Assembly: GCF_014650555.1 (NCBI RefSeq)
Contig: NZ_BMVE01000005.1
Coordinates: forward strand, 434,001-498,000
Reading direction: 5' to 3'
From: Streptomyces goshikiensis
Lineage (GTDB): Bacteria > Actinomycetota > Actinomycetes > Streptomycetales > Streptomycetaceae
DNA length: 64,000 bases
A program made the translations under genes and the position numbers. Shown here in pieces: positions 8,399 to 17,138 of the stretch (position 1 is its first letter; each line of letters begins with the position of its first letter). The notes beneath the pieces are model-generated. The model saw nothing but the letters and a program-made list of their open reading frames with translations, was not told the DNA's origin and did no database searches.

Positions 8399-8923
8399 GT
8401 GATCATTGACGACGGGATGTTGTTCCGGCAGGCCGTGGAGAAGGACGCCGGCACGCTGGTGAAGCTGTACGACCAGGCGGCCCGGTGGATGCGGGCGAAC
8501 GGCATCGACCAGTGGAAGCCGGGCGGTAAGGACACCGCCCATTTCCGCGCGAGGATGCGCGACGGCGAGGTGTGGCTCGCCGAGGACGCCGACGGCCGGG
8601 TCGTGGGGGCGTACGAACTCTGGTGGTCCGACGAGGAGGCCTGGGGCGTGCAGCCGCCCGTCGCGGGCTACGTGCACCGGCTGATGGTGGAGCGCGAGGC
8701 CGCGCCCGCGGGCGCGGGGCGCCGGATACTCGACCACGCCGAGTGGCGGATCGCCCGGACCGGGCGGGAGCGGGCGCGGCTGGACTGCGTCTCCTCCAAC
8801 CCCCGGCTGGTCGACTACTACCAGGGCGCGGGCTACCGGGTCGTCGGAGAATTTCCGTCGAAGAAGGGCCAGGACGGGAAGGTCTACGGCGTGATCCTGC
8901 TGGAGCGCCGTCTCGACGTCTGA
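8399..8923 (+). CDS. GNAT family N-acetyltransferase
   Basis: A 174-residue GNAT-fold protein. Beta-4 reads VHRLMVEREA, the acetyl-CoA pyrophosphate loop is APAGAGRRILDHAE, and the C-terminal part LDCVSSNPRLVDYYQGAGYRVVGEF is the usual beta-5/helix-4 region. The substrate cannot be predicted. It starts with GTG; an ATG 18 bases downstream is an alternative, but the -10-like element six bases before the GTG favours the longer form. Confidence 0.88.
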   Translation: MIIDDGMLFRQAVEKDAGTLVKLYDQAARWMRANGIDQWKPGGKDTAHFRARMRDGEVWLAEDADGRVVGAYELWWSDEEAWGVQPPVAGYVHRLMVEREAAPAGAGRRILDHAEWRIARTGRERARLDCVSSNPRLVDYYQGAGYRVVGEFPSKKGQDGKVYGVILLERRLDV

Positions 8924-9079
8924 CCGGCCGTCGCACGCACAGGTCCCGGAGCGCGCGCAAGCCCCCGGCGCGCGCCATGTCGGGTCCCCTCTCGGCCGTG
9001 CCGCCCCCCATCTGTTGCCCCCCGCTCCGCGCCGCCGGTACAGATGGTCGCGACCAGTCGGTACCAGGAGGGGAATGCC

Positions 9080-9697
9080 GTGAAGAATTCCATGAGCAAG
9101 GCCGCGGGCGCCGTCTTAGGGCTGGCGCTGGCGGGTGTGCTGGGGGCCACGGGTGTGGCGCAGGCCCAGGCGCTGCCGTCGGTGCCCGCTCCGGCTCCGG
9201 CCGGCACGGCGGTCGCGGGGCCTTCCGCCGTACGGGCGCCGGCCTCGGTGATCGCCCAGGTGGAGGCGGCGACGGCGCGGCAGCACGCGTTCGCGCCGAA
9301 CGCCCGCGTGGTCTGTTACTCCGCGCACGTCCAGGACATCGGCTGGCAGGCGGCGGTGTGCGACGGCCAGGTCGCCGGGACGACCGGGCAGGGCCGGCGG
9401 ATGGAGGCCGTCGTGATCGCGACGCGCGGGGTCGGCGGCGTCTGCGCCAACGCCCACCTCGCCGAAGTCGGCTGGCAGGGCTGGGCCTGCGCCGGTGAGG
9501 GCGCGGCCGTGACGGTCGGCACCACCGGTCAGTCGCGGCGGATGGAGGCCCTCGGGGTGCAGGTCGGCTCCGGCGGCGTGGCCGCGCAGGCGCACATCGC
9601 GAACTACGGCTGGCTGAACTCGGCGGCCGGCAACCCGGTGTACGTGGGGAGCACGGGCCAGTCGCTCCAGATGGAGGCCGTCCGCATCTGGGCCTGA
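9080..9697 (+). CDS. Secreted protein with three ChW repeats
   Basis: A 205-residue exported protein. It starts at GTG 9080 after an AGGAGGGG ribosome site; the ATG six bases earlier is out of frame and hits a stop at once. The signal peptide reads KNSMSKAAGAVLGLALAGVLG and is likely cleaved after AQAQA. After an Ala/Pro linker come three Clostridial hydrophobic-W repeats (ChW, PF07538) at about residues 75-115, 118-160 and 163-205. Each combines an H-x(4)-GW core (HVQDIGW, HLAEVGW, HIANYGW) with a G-T/S-TGQ-x(3)-MEA motif. No catalytic domain is present. ChW repeats are thought to bind surface polymers or proteins. The gene is monocistronic and convergent with pulA. Confidence 0.9.
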   Translation: MKNSMSKAAGAVLGLALAGVLGATGVAQAQALPSVPAPAPAGTAVAGPSAVRAPASVIAQVEAATARQHAFAPNARVVCYSAHVQDIGWQAAVCDGQVAGTTGQGRRMEAVVIATRGVGGVCANAHLAEVGWQGWACAGEGAAVTVGTTGQSRRMEALGVQVGSGGVAAQAHIANYGWLNSAAGNPVYVGSTGQSLQMEAVRIWA

Positions 9698-9705
9698 CGC
9701 CCCGG

Positions 9706-9735
9706 CCCGATGCCCCACCTGGCGAGGGCATCGGG
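9706..9735. terminator. Hairpin downstream of the ChW-repeat gene
   Basis: Perfect 10-bp arms CCCGATGCCC and GGGCATCGGG with a 10-base loop, 9 bp after the ChW gene's stop codon. This is the first of two hairpins separating convergent genes. Confidence 0.7.
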
Positions 9736-9751
9736 CGGCGGGACGGCCCGT

Positions 9752-9790
9752 GACGCAGCGGCGGCGGACCATGGCCGCCGCCGCTGCGTC
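9752..9790. terminator. Bidirectional terminator between convergent genes
   Basis: Perfect 16-bp stem: arms 9752-9767 and 9775-9790, loop of seven bases containing CCATGG. It lies 8 bp downstream of the pulA stop on the minus strand and also faces the ChW-repeat gene on the plus strand. There is no U-tract, as is normal for Streptomyces terminators. Confidence 0.8.
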
Positions 9791-9797
9791 CTTCGGA

Positions 9798-12700
9798 TCA
9801 GGACCGCTTGAAGACCGCGACCGTACGGGCCGGGACGGTGAACTCCCCCGTCGCGGTGTCGTAGGCGGACCGCTTCACGGCGGCGTCCGCGCCGGCGGCC
9901 TGGACCGGGTGGAGGGCGTAGGCCCGGCCCGCGAGGTCCGGTACGCGCTGGCGCCCGGCGGCGGGCGTGGAGTTGAAGACCACCACCAGGTCCCCCAGCC
10001 TCATGGTGATCACGCCCGGGGTCTCGTCCTTGCCGGACAGCGGGAAGCCCAGGGCGGCCTGGACCGCCTGCGCCGTGGTGAGGCCGAAGGCGGGTTCCGT
10101 CGTACGGATCCGCAGCAGGTCCCGGTAGGCCGCCGAGGCGGCCGTGATGTCGGCGCACGCGGGTGCGGGGCCGGTCAGCAGGGGTTTGGCGTACGGCCAC
10201 TTCGCCCGGTTGTCGGCCGCCGGCGGCAGGCCCCGGCCGAAGCCGTTGCCGTCGCCGCAGTCCCAGTGGATGGCGTTGAACCAGTCCCCGCTGTCGAACG
10301 AGTTGCGGTCCAGGGACTTCGAGCGCAGCAGGTCGGTGCCCGCCTGGGACAGGGACGGGCCCTGCGAGAGCGTGCTCACCGCCATCGCCAGCACCTGCAG
10401 GCGGGCCTTGTCGGCCTCCGGGGTGCCCTGCGGCAGTTTGTAGGTCAGGGCGTCGTGGAGGGATTCGTTGTCGTGGGCGTCCGTGTAGGCGAGCGCGTCG
10501 CCGGGAGCGGCCGCGTACCCGGCCGGGGCGCCGTTGTAGTCCACCTCGGAGCCCTTGACCCGGCGGCCGGAGGTGTCCGTGAAGACGTACGAGGCGAGGT
10601 TCCCGGACAGCCCGACCTTGATCAGGTCCTGGTCGTGCAGCAGCCGGGCCCGCTGCTCCTGCGCGGTGCCGTTGGCAGGCGAGGAGTTCGGGGCGGTGAA
10701 CAGCCCGGAGGCGAAGCCCTGGACGCGCGGGTCCTCGTCGAAGGGGCCGCCGCCGCGCACCGCGTCGCGGGCCCGGTCGGAGAAGGTGGCGATGCCGGTG
10801 CCGGCCATGTTCTTCTGCGTGGCCTGGACGAAGCGGGCGTCGTCGGCGACCTCGCCGAAGTTCCAGCCCTCGCCGTAGAGGACGATCTTCTTGCCGTCCA
10901 CCCCGTCCTTGCGGAGGGTCAGGGCGTCCAGGGCGGCGCGGACGGCCAGGATGTTGTCCTTCGGGTGGTGTCCCATCAGGTCGAAGCGGAAGCCGTCGAC
11001 CTTGTACTCCTTCGCCCAGGTGACGACGGAGTCCACGACGAGCCGGCCCATCATGGCGTTCTCGGGCGCGGTGTTGGAGCAGCAGGTGGAGGTGGCCACG
11101 CTGCCGTCGGCGAGCAGCCGCTGGTAGTAGCCGGGCACGATGCGGTCCAGGACCGACTTGTCCGCCTGGCCCGAGGCCACGGTGTGGTTGTAGACCACGT
11201 CCATGACGGTCCGCAGTCCGGCGCCGTTCAGCGACTGGACCATCCTGCGGAACTCGACGGTGCGGGCGGTGCCGTTCGGGTCGCTCGCGTACGAGCCCTC
11301 GGGCACGGTGTAGTGCAGCGGGTCGTAACCCCAGTTGTACGCGTCCTTCGCCGCGGCGGCGGTGACGCAGGCCTGCTGCTCCTCGGAGTCCGGCGCGTAC
11401 GCCTTGAGGTCGCAGGCGGGTTCGGTGCGGTCCGAGGGCTTCTCCGGGACGGTGGCGATGTCGAAGGCCGGCAGGAGGTGGACGTAGGAGGTGCCGGAGG
11501 CGGCCAGCGAGCGCAGGTGCTTCATGCCCGCCGAGTCCGTGTCGGTGAAGGCCAGGTACTGGCCGGGGTGCCCGCTCGTGCGGTCCGCGACCGAGAAGTC
11601 GCGGATGTGCAGCTCCTGGATCTGCGCCGAGGCGAACGGGACGGCGGCGGGCTTGCGCAGGTCGCGCCAGCCGGGCGGGGCGAGCTTCGGGTCGGCGAGG
11701 TCCACGACCAGGCTGTGCGTGGAGTCCGTGGTCAGGGCCGTGGAGTACGGGTCGGTGACCAGGTTGCGCACGGTCTGCCCGGTGCTCGGGGCCCAGACGG
11801 TGACGGCGTAGCGGTAGGGCTTTCCGCTCCAGCCGCGCTCGCCGCGCACCGACCAGACGCCGGTGGCGTCGTCGCGGCGCATCGCGACGGTGCGGCCGTC
11901 GAGTTCGAGGGAGACCTGCCGGGCCGTGGGGGCCCAGACGGAGAGGGTCGGGCGGCCGCCCTCGAAGACCGGGCCGAGCCGGGCGTTCGTCGCGTACAGG
12001 TCGTCGAGCACGCCGGCGAGCTGGACGCCGGTCGCGGCGAGCACGGCGCCGTTCGCGGCGCGGGCGCTCGCGACGAGCTGGCCGCGCAGGGCCTCGCGGA
12101 CGCGCTCCCGGTCGCGGGGATCGACGGTGTAGGCGGTGTACGAGGCCAGGTGCGGGAACTTTCGCCGCTGCGCCTCGGTGAGCGCGGACTTGGACAGGCG
12201 CAGCCACCGGGCGCTCTCGCCGCCGGTCAGGGTGCCGTTCGCGGCCTTGACCGTGCCCTCGCGGGAGGCCAGGAGCTGGACGGAGGCGGCGGCCGCGGGG
12301 GCGTTCCAGGCGAGGGTGTCGCGGTCGATCCAGACGGCCTGGGCCTTGGTGAGGTCCAGGGCGGCGGAGGAGCCGGCGGGCTGCGGGAGGAGGTAGGCGG
12401 CCTGGCCGCCCAGCATCCAGACCTCGTGGCCGGTGGCCGCCAGGTCGAGGGACTGGTCGGAGGGGAGGTCCTTCTCGTCGCCCTTGTGGAGGATGTAGCT
12501 CAGGCTGGTGGCGCCGGCGGCGAGGGGGACCTCGTAGACCGCGCCGTAGGAGTCGGTGCGGGTGGGCGGCAGCGGCTTGGACCAGTCGGTGGGGTTCGCG
12601 GCGCCGGTCCAGACGTGCAGGCCCCAGCCGTCGTAGGCGCCGTCGGGGCGCTGGTAGTGCAGGACGGCCTTGGTCGGGTCGGCCGGAGGGGTGGCGGGGC

Positions 12701-15161
12701 GGTCGGTGCGGGCGGCTTCCTTGCCCTGCTCCAGCCAGATCTCGCCGGTGCGGGTGACGTCGATGGCACGGTCGGCGGCGACGTCCTTGGCGCCGTCCTT
12801 GTCGATGACGAGGTAGCCGACGGAGGAGGCGCCGGGCTTGAGCTTGACGTGGGCGAAGGCGCCGTAGGCGTCGCGGCCGGTGAAGCCGTGTCCCTCGGGC
12901 CAGGGGGTGGATTCGCCGTCGGCGATGTCTCCCCAGGCGTACAGCCGCCAGTTCGCGTAGTCGCCGTCGGGGCGGTTGTAGTGGACGACGGCGTAGTCGC
13001 GCTGGGTGGCGGTGGGGACGGGGACGGGCGGCGTCTGGCCCGCGACGGAAGCGGCGAGGGCGCTCGCGGTGCGGCCGGCGGCGTCGATGACGACGGCCTT
13101 GTAGCGCAGGGCGGTGCCGGCCGTGGCGGTGACGTGCTGGGTGACCTTGTACGGGGCGTGGTCGGCGGAACCGAGCACCTGCCAGGGCTCGTTGCCGGCC
13201 TGGGCGGCGAAGACGACCCGGTTCAGGCCGCCCGCGGTGACGTCGGCGGAGAGTTCGACGGTGCCGGTGGCCGCCGCCGGGGCCTTCAGGGTGAGGGCGG
13301 GCCCGGTGGCGGGGACGGCGAGCGGGGCGAGGCCCTGGAGGACCACCGAGCCGAGGGCGGGGACGACGACGGTGAGCTTGCCGGCGGCGGAGGCGCGGAT
13401 CAGGGCTGTGCCGCCGTACAGGGTGCGGTACTGGGCGCCGGCCGGGGCGTCGATCTCGACGGTCCGGGACTCGGAGGCGTTGTTGGCGGCGACCAGGTAC
13501 TCGGTGCGGCCGCGGGTGTCGGTGCGGCTGTCGGTGCGGGCGAAGGCGTAGACCGAGCCATCGGAGAAACGTTCACTCTGGACGCCGTCGCGCAGGGCCG
13601 GGTGCTCCTTGGTCAGCTGGGAGAGAGCACTGATCTGCCGGTAGAGCGGGTGCCGCGGATCGTAGGCGTCGCTCGCGTGGGTGCGCGCCGTTCCGAGCTG
13701 GTCGTCGTCCAGATAGTCGGCGACCCGGGAGGCGAACAGCGGCTGGCGGGCGTCCTTGTCGCCGCCCGCGCCGGTGAACCCCTGCTCGTCACCGGAGTAG
13801 ATCACCGGGTTGCCCCGGGAGAGGAACATCAGCTCGTTGGCGAGCCGGTAGCGGTCCAGCAGCTCGGGCTCCCCCGCCCCCGGCCGGTCCTGCTTCAGGA
13901 AGGTCCCGAAGCGGCCCATGTCGTGGTTGCCGAGGAAGGTCACCTGCTCGTAGGCGTTGGCCTTGTCGGTGGTGTACCGGTAGTCCTCGCCCAGTACGGA
14001 GGCCAGCCGGCCGGCTCCCGCGCCCTGGGAGGCGTACGCGCGGATCGCGTCCTGGAGCGGGAAGTCGAGGGTGGCGTCGAGGCGCCCGCGCGTCACGTAC
14101 GGGGAGGTGACGGCGGTGTCGGCGGAGTAGACCTCGCCGAACATGAAGAAGTTCTTCCGGCCGCGCTGCGCGGCGTACTTGTCGAGGGCCGTCGCCCACT
14201 GGGTCCAGAAGCCGGTGTCGACGTGCTTGACCGTGTCGATCCGGAAGCCGTCGATGCGGTAGTCCTTGACCCACTTCTCGTAGATCTTCTCCATCCCGCT
14301 CACCACCTCGGGACGCTCGGTCCACAGGTCGTCGAGGCCGGCGAAGTCCCCCTGCTCGGAGGACTCCCCGGCGAAGGTGGAATCACCCCGGTTGTGGTAC
14401 ATCGTCGGGTCGTTGAGCCAGGCCGGGACCTTGAGGTCCTTCTTCGCGTCGGGGACGAAGGGGGTGCGCGGGAAGGAGCCGGCGTCGGTCCGGGGGAACT
14501 TCCCCTTGCCTTCCGCGTACGCGGCGTCGTCGAAGGGCACGCCGTCCTTGGTCAGATAGGGGAACGCCCCCTTCGACAGGTACGAGTGGGACGCCTCGCG
14601 GTAGTCCACGACATCGGCGGTGTGGTTGGTGATGACGTCGAAGAAGACCTTCATCCCCTTCCCGTGCGCCTTGTCGATCAGACGCTCCAGGTCGGCGTTG
14701 GTGCCGAAGTGCGGATCGACCTGCGTGAAGTCGGTGATCCAGTACCCGTGGTACCCGGCGGAGGCATCGGCCCCCTTCCCCTGCACCGGCTGGTTCTTGA
14801 AGATCGGCGCCATCCAGATGGCGGTGGTGCCGAGCCCCTTGATGTAGTCGAGCCGGTCGGTCAGCCCCTTGAGGTCACCGCCCTGGTAGAAGCCCTTGTC
14901 CGTGGGGTCCAGGCCCGTCTCCAGCCGGGTGCCGGTCAGCCCGCCCCGGTCGTTGCGGGGGTCGCCGTTCGCGAACCGGTCGGGCAGGACGAAGTAGAAC
15001 TGCTCCCGGGTCAGGTCGTGCCGGGCCGGCTCCGCGGCCAGCTTCGCGTCCGAGGGCGGTGCGGGCGGCCGGGCCGCCGCGGCCGCTGCCGCGGCGGGGA
15101 GGGAGGGCAGGAGCGTCACGGCCAGGGCGGCGGCGAGCACTCCTGCGGCAGGGCGTATCAA
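9798..15161 (-). CDS. pulA: Secreted two-domain amylopullulanase
   Basis: A 1787-residue exported enzyme with a signal peptide ending in an Ala-rich run. The first GH13 catalytic domain (about 45-560) is amylase-like, with nucleophile region DGFRIDTVKH near residue 305, acid/base MFGEVYS and LGNHDMG. Two pullulanase-associated starch-binding modules follow (VVHYNRPDGDYANWRLYAWG and VLHYQRPDGAYDGWGLHVWT), then a CBM48-like module and a second GH13 domain of the pulA type with YNWGYDP, RFDLMGHHPKDN near 1390, YGEGWNFGE near 1430 and TDAHDNESLHD. It should cut both alpha-1,4 and alpha-1,6 bonds. The start has an AGGAGA ribosome site. It follows the amylase gene on the same strand across a strong hairpin. 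Confidence 0.95.
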   Translation of the reverse strand: MIRPAAGVLAAALAVTLLPSLPAAAAAAAARPPAPPSDAKLAAEPARHDLTREQFYFVLPDRFANGDPRNDRGGLTGTRLETGLDPTDKGFYQGGDLKGLTDRLDYIKGLGTTAIWMAPIFKNQPVQGKGADASAGYHGYWITDFTQVDPHFGTNADLERLIDKAHGKGMKVFFDVITNHTADVVDYREASHSYLSKGAFPYLTKDGVPFDDAAYAEGKGKFPRTDAGSFPRTPFVPDAKKDLKVPAWLNDPTMYHNRGDSTFAGESSEQGDFAGLDDLWTERPEVVSGMEKIYEKWVKDYRIDGFRIDTVKHVDTGFWTQWATALDKYAAQRGRKNFFMFGEVYSADTAVTSPYVTRGRLDATLDFPLQDAIRAYASQGAGAGRLASVLGEDYRYTTDKANAYEQVTFLGNHDMGRFGTFLKQDRPGAGEPELLDRYRLANELMFLSRGNPVIYSGDEQGFTGAGGDKDARQPLFASRVADYLDDDQLGTARTHASDAYDPRHPLYRQISALSQLTKEHPALRDGVQSERFSDGSVYAFARTDSRTDTRGRTEYLVAANNASESRTVEIDAPAGAQYRTLYGGTALIRASAAGKLTVVVPALGSVVLQGLAPLAVPATGPALTLKAPAAATGTVELSADVTAGGLNRVVFAAQAGNEPWQVLGSADHAPYKVTQHVTATAGTALRYKAVVIDAAGRTASALAASVAGQTPPVPVPTATQRDYAVVHYNRPDGDYANWRLYAWGDIADGESTPWPEGHGFTGRDAYGAFAHVKLKPGASSVGYLVIDKDGAKDVAADRAIDVTRTGEIWLEQGKEAARTDRPATPPADPTKAVLHYQRPDGAYDGWGLHVWTGAANPTDWSKPLPPTRTDSYGAVYEVPLAAGATSLSYILHKGDEKDLPSDQSLDLAATGHEVWMLGGQAAYLLPQPAGSSAALDLTKAQAVWIDRDTLAWNAPAAAASVQLLASREGTVKAANGTLTGGESARWLRLSKSALTEAQRRKFPHLASYTAYTVDPRDRERVREALRGQLVASARAANGAVLAATGVQLAGVLDDLYATNARLGPVFEGGRPTLSVWAPTARQVSLELDGRTVAMRRDDATGVWSVRGERGWSGKPYRYAVTVWAPSTGQTVRNLVTDPYSTALTTDSTHSLVVDLADPKLAPPGWRDLRKPAAVPFASAQIQELHIRDFSVADRTSGHPGQYLAFTDTDSAGMKHLRSLAASGTSYVHLLPAFDIATVPEKPSDRTEPACDLKAYAPDSEEQQACVTAAAAKDAYNWGYDPLHYTVPEGSYASDPNGTARTVEFRRMVQSLNGAGLRTVMDVVYNHTVASGQADKSVLDRIVPGYYQRLLADGSVATSTCCSNTAPENAMMGRLVVDSVVTWAKEYKVDGFRFDLMGHHPKDNILAVRAALDALTLRKDGVDGKKIVLYGEGWNFGEVADDARFVQATQKNMAGTGIATFSDRARDAVRGGGPFDEDPRVQGFASGLFTAPNSSPANGTAQEQRARLLHDQDLIKVGLSGNLASYVFTDTSGRRVKGSEVDYNGAPAGYAAAPGDALAYTDAHDNESLHDALTYKLPQGTPEADKARLQVLAMAVSTLSQGPSLSQAGTDLLRSKSLDRNSFDSGDWFNAIHWDCGDGNGFGRGLPPAADNRAKWPYAKPLLTGPAPACADITAASAAYRDLLRIRTTEPAFGLTTAQAVQAALGFPLSGKDETPGVITMRLGDLVVVFNSTPAAGRQRVPDLAGRAYALHPVQAAGADAAVKRSAYDTATGEFTVPARTVAVFKRS

Positions 15162-15194
15162 GGCGGGTCTCCTTGTGTACGTGTCGCACGGATG

Positions 15195-15247
15195 AGGGCC
15201 GCCCGGCGTGGCGGGGATGATGGTGCCGGGCGGCCCTGGTCGGTGGG
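15195..15247 (-). terminator. Hairpin between amylase and pullulanase genes
   Basis: Perfect 13-bp arms AGGGCCGCCCGGC and GCCGGGCGGCCCT with a 27-base loop. On the minus strand it begins 8 bases after the amylase stop and ends about 33 bases before the pulA start. Only those 33 bases could hold a separate pulA promoter, so partial readthrough may set the ratio of the two enzymes. Confidence 0.65.
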
Positions 15248-15255
15248 GCGGCGGC

Positions 15256-16968
15256 TCAGCCGCGCCAGGTGTCGGTCAGCGTGACCCTGCCGCTCGCGGG
15301 CACGGAGGCGGTGCGGTTGGCCCCGCTCTCCCAGGTGACGTTTCCGGCGGCGTCCTTGCGGAGGTACTTGTACGAGAACGCGGCGCCGGCCGGGAGCGTC
15401 ACGTCGAGCTTCCAGACGGGATAGGCCGCCGGGTCGAGCTTCAGGGCGCTCCCGGTGTTCCAGCCGCCGAGCTCGGCGCGGTCACCGGTGACGTAGATGT
15501 TCTGCCCGGGAACGGTGGTGGCGCTGACTCCGAAGGCGGCCCCCGCGGACCCCGCCGGGGTGCCGGCGCAGGTACGGGCCCCGGTGTGCAGGGCGAGGGC
15601 GGTCCCGGCGCCGAGGGTGGCGGTGAACTGCCCGCCGGAGCCGACCGTGACGGTCCGCCCGCTCTGCACGTCGCAGTAGTCGCCGCCCGGCAGCGAGCTC
15701 TGGAAGGTCCGGGTCAGCGCGGAACCCTCGTGGTTGATCGCCACGTACGCCTTGGTGCCGCGCCCGAAGGCGATCTGGTCGCCGCCGTTGTCCCACCAGT
15801 TGGTGACGGACTGGCCGCGGGCCGCGTTGCGGAAGCCGACCATGGAGGAGATCTCCCGCCAGGCGTGCTGGCACTTCCAGCCGTCAGTGTAACAGGCGTT
15901 CACCGTGCCCCCGTTCGGCGGTCCGGCGTCCTTGTCGCTCCACTCGTAGCCGGAGTGCACGTCGGGCGACCCGTACGGCCAGGCCAGCGCGAACACACTG
16001 GCCAGCGTGTAGGCGGAACCGTCCTTGTAGTTGAGGGTGTCGCCCCCGCGCTCGGTGTCGTGGTTGTCGACGAAGACCCCGGCCTGCGCGCTCGGCAGGT
16101 AGCCCCAGGCCTCCCCGAAGTTCTTCAGGTGGGCGAGGTCCTCGCTCTGGAAGACCCGCTTGAGGTCCCGGGCGTACCGGAACTCCTGTACGTCCCCGTT
16201 CCCCAGGTACTCGCCGGGCGAGACGGCCTCGCCGGCTCCGAATATCGCCTCCTGCTTCCAGTACGCGCCCGGGCTGGTGAGCCGGGACTTGATGTTGGCG
16301 AGGTCGGCGGCGGGGATGTGCTTGGCGGCGTCGATCCGGAAGCCGTCCACGCCGAGCGAGAGCAGGTCGTTCAGGTATCCCGCGATGCGCCCGCGCACGT
16401 AGTCCTCGCCGGTGTCCAGGTCGGCGAGCTGCACGAGCTCGCAGTTCTGGATGTTGGCGCGGTCCTGGTAGTTGGAGATCGTGGCCCGGCAGTCGTCCAT
16501 GTCGGCGCCCGAATAGAGCCCCGGGTAGCCGTACTTCGTGTACGAAGACCCCCCGGTCCCGGTGAGGGTGGCCCCCGCGTCCGCCGGGCCGGCCATGTGG
16601 TTGACGACGGAGTCGACGACGACCTTCACCCCGGCGGCGTGACAGGTGTCGACCATCGCCTTGAAGGCGGCCCGGTCCCCGAGCCGCCCGGCGATCTTGT
16701 AGCTGACGGGCTGGTACGAGGTCCACCACTGTCCGCCCTGTACGTGCTCCTGCGGCGGCGAGACCTGTACGTACCCGTACCCGGCGGGCCCGAGGGAGCC
16801 GGTGCAGGCCTTGGCGACGGAGTCGAAGCGCCACTCGAACAGGACGGCGGTGACGTCCTTCTCCCCGGGCGGCGAGGCAACGGCCTGCGGCCCGGCAGCG
16901 GTCAGGGTGGCGCAGACGAGTGCGGTGGCGGCGAACAGGGTCGCAGCTCTGACAGGTCTGGCAGGCAT
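15256..16968 (-). CDS. Secreted alpha-amylase with C-terminal CBM20
   Basis: A 570-residue exported GH13 alpha-amylase of the actinomycete type. The signal peptide MPARPVRAATLFAATALVCA is likely cleaved after AVA. Catalytic regions are VNHMAG (region I), GVDGFRIDAAKH with the nucleophile Asp near residue 212, acid/base Glu in FGAGEAV near 243, and VDNHDTERGG near 305. From about residue 470 a CBM20 raw-starch-binding domain follows, ending LTDTWRG. The ATG at 16968 has an AGGAGG ribosome site. The upstream region carries TGCAAG/CGCAAG-type repeats resembling those at MalR (Reg1)-controlled Streptomyces amylase genes, so maltose induction and glucose repression are expected. Confidence 0.95.
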   Translation of the reverse strand: MPARPVRAATLFAATALVCATLTAAGPQAVASPPGEKDVTAVLFEWRFDSVAKACTGSLGPAGYGYVQVSPPQEHVQGGQWWTSYQPVSYKIAGRLGDRAAFKAMVDTCHAAGVKVVVDSVVNHMAGPADAGATLTGTGGSSYTKYGYPGLYSGADMDDCRATISNYQDRANIQNCELVQLADLDTGEDYVRGRIAGYLNDLLSLGVDGFRIDAAKHIPAADLANIKSRLTSPGAYWKQEAIFGAGEAVSPGEYLGNGDVQEFRYARDLKRVFQSEDLAHLKNFGEAWGYLPSAQAGVFVDNHDTERGGDTLNYKDGSAYTLASVFALAWPYGSPDVHSGYEWSDKDAGPPNGGTVNACYTDGWKCQHAWREISSMVGFRNAARGQSVTNWWDNGGDQIAFGRGTKAYVAINHEGSALTRTFQSSLPGGDYCDVQSGRTVTVGSGGQFTATLGAGTALALHTGARTCAGTPAGSAGAAFGVSATTVPGQNIYVTGDRAELGGWNTGSALKLDPAAYPVWKLDVTLPAGAAFSYKYLRKDAAGNVTWESGANRTASVPASGRVTLTDTWRG

Positions 16969-17027
16969 GCGGGGGCCTCCTGGCGGAAGAGGTGGGGATT
17001 GGAGCGACCGTAGGGGCCAGGTAGGAG

Positions 17028-17058
17028 CGCTGCAAGACTTTGCGCAAGAGATTGCAGA
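17028..17058 (-). promoter_or_regulatory. Candidate MalR/LacI-type operator upstream of amylase
   Basis: Plus-strand TGCAAG (17031-17036), CGCAAG (17043-17048) and TTGCAG (17052-17057) are spaced about one helical turn apart, 60-90 bases before the amylase start codon. CTTGCAG-type repeats are described as the target of the Streptomyces LacI-family amylase regulator. Assignment here is by eye. Confidence 0.5.
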
Positions 17059-17138
17059 ATTGTTTCCGAGGCGTATCCCCTCCCCTCGGCCCCGCCCGGG
17101 GCGGCCGGGCGGGCAACGGGCCGGGGGCTGCCCGGGGG

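Noticed and set aside
9750..15284. 1844-codon open frame on the plus strand opposite pulA
   Set aside because: Antisense shadow of a high-GC gene; composition is Gly/Val/Arg noise and no domain is visible, while the minus strand encodes a full amylopullulanase.
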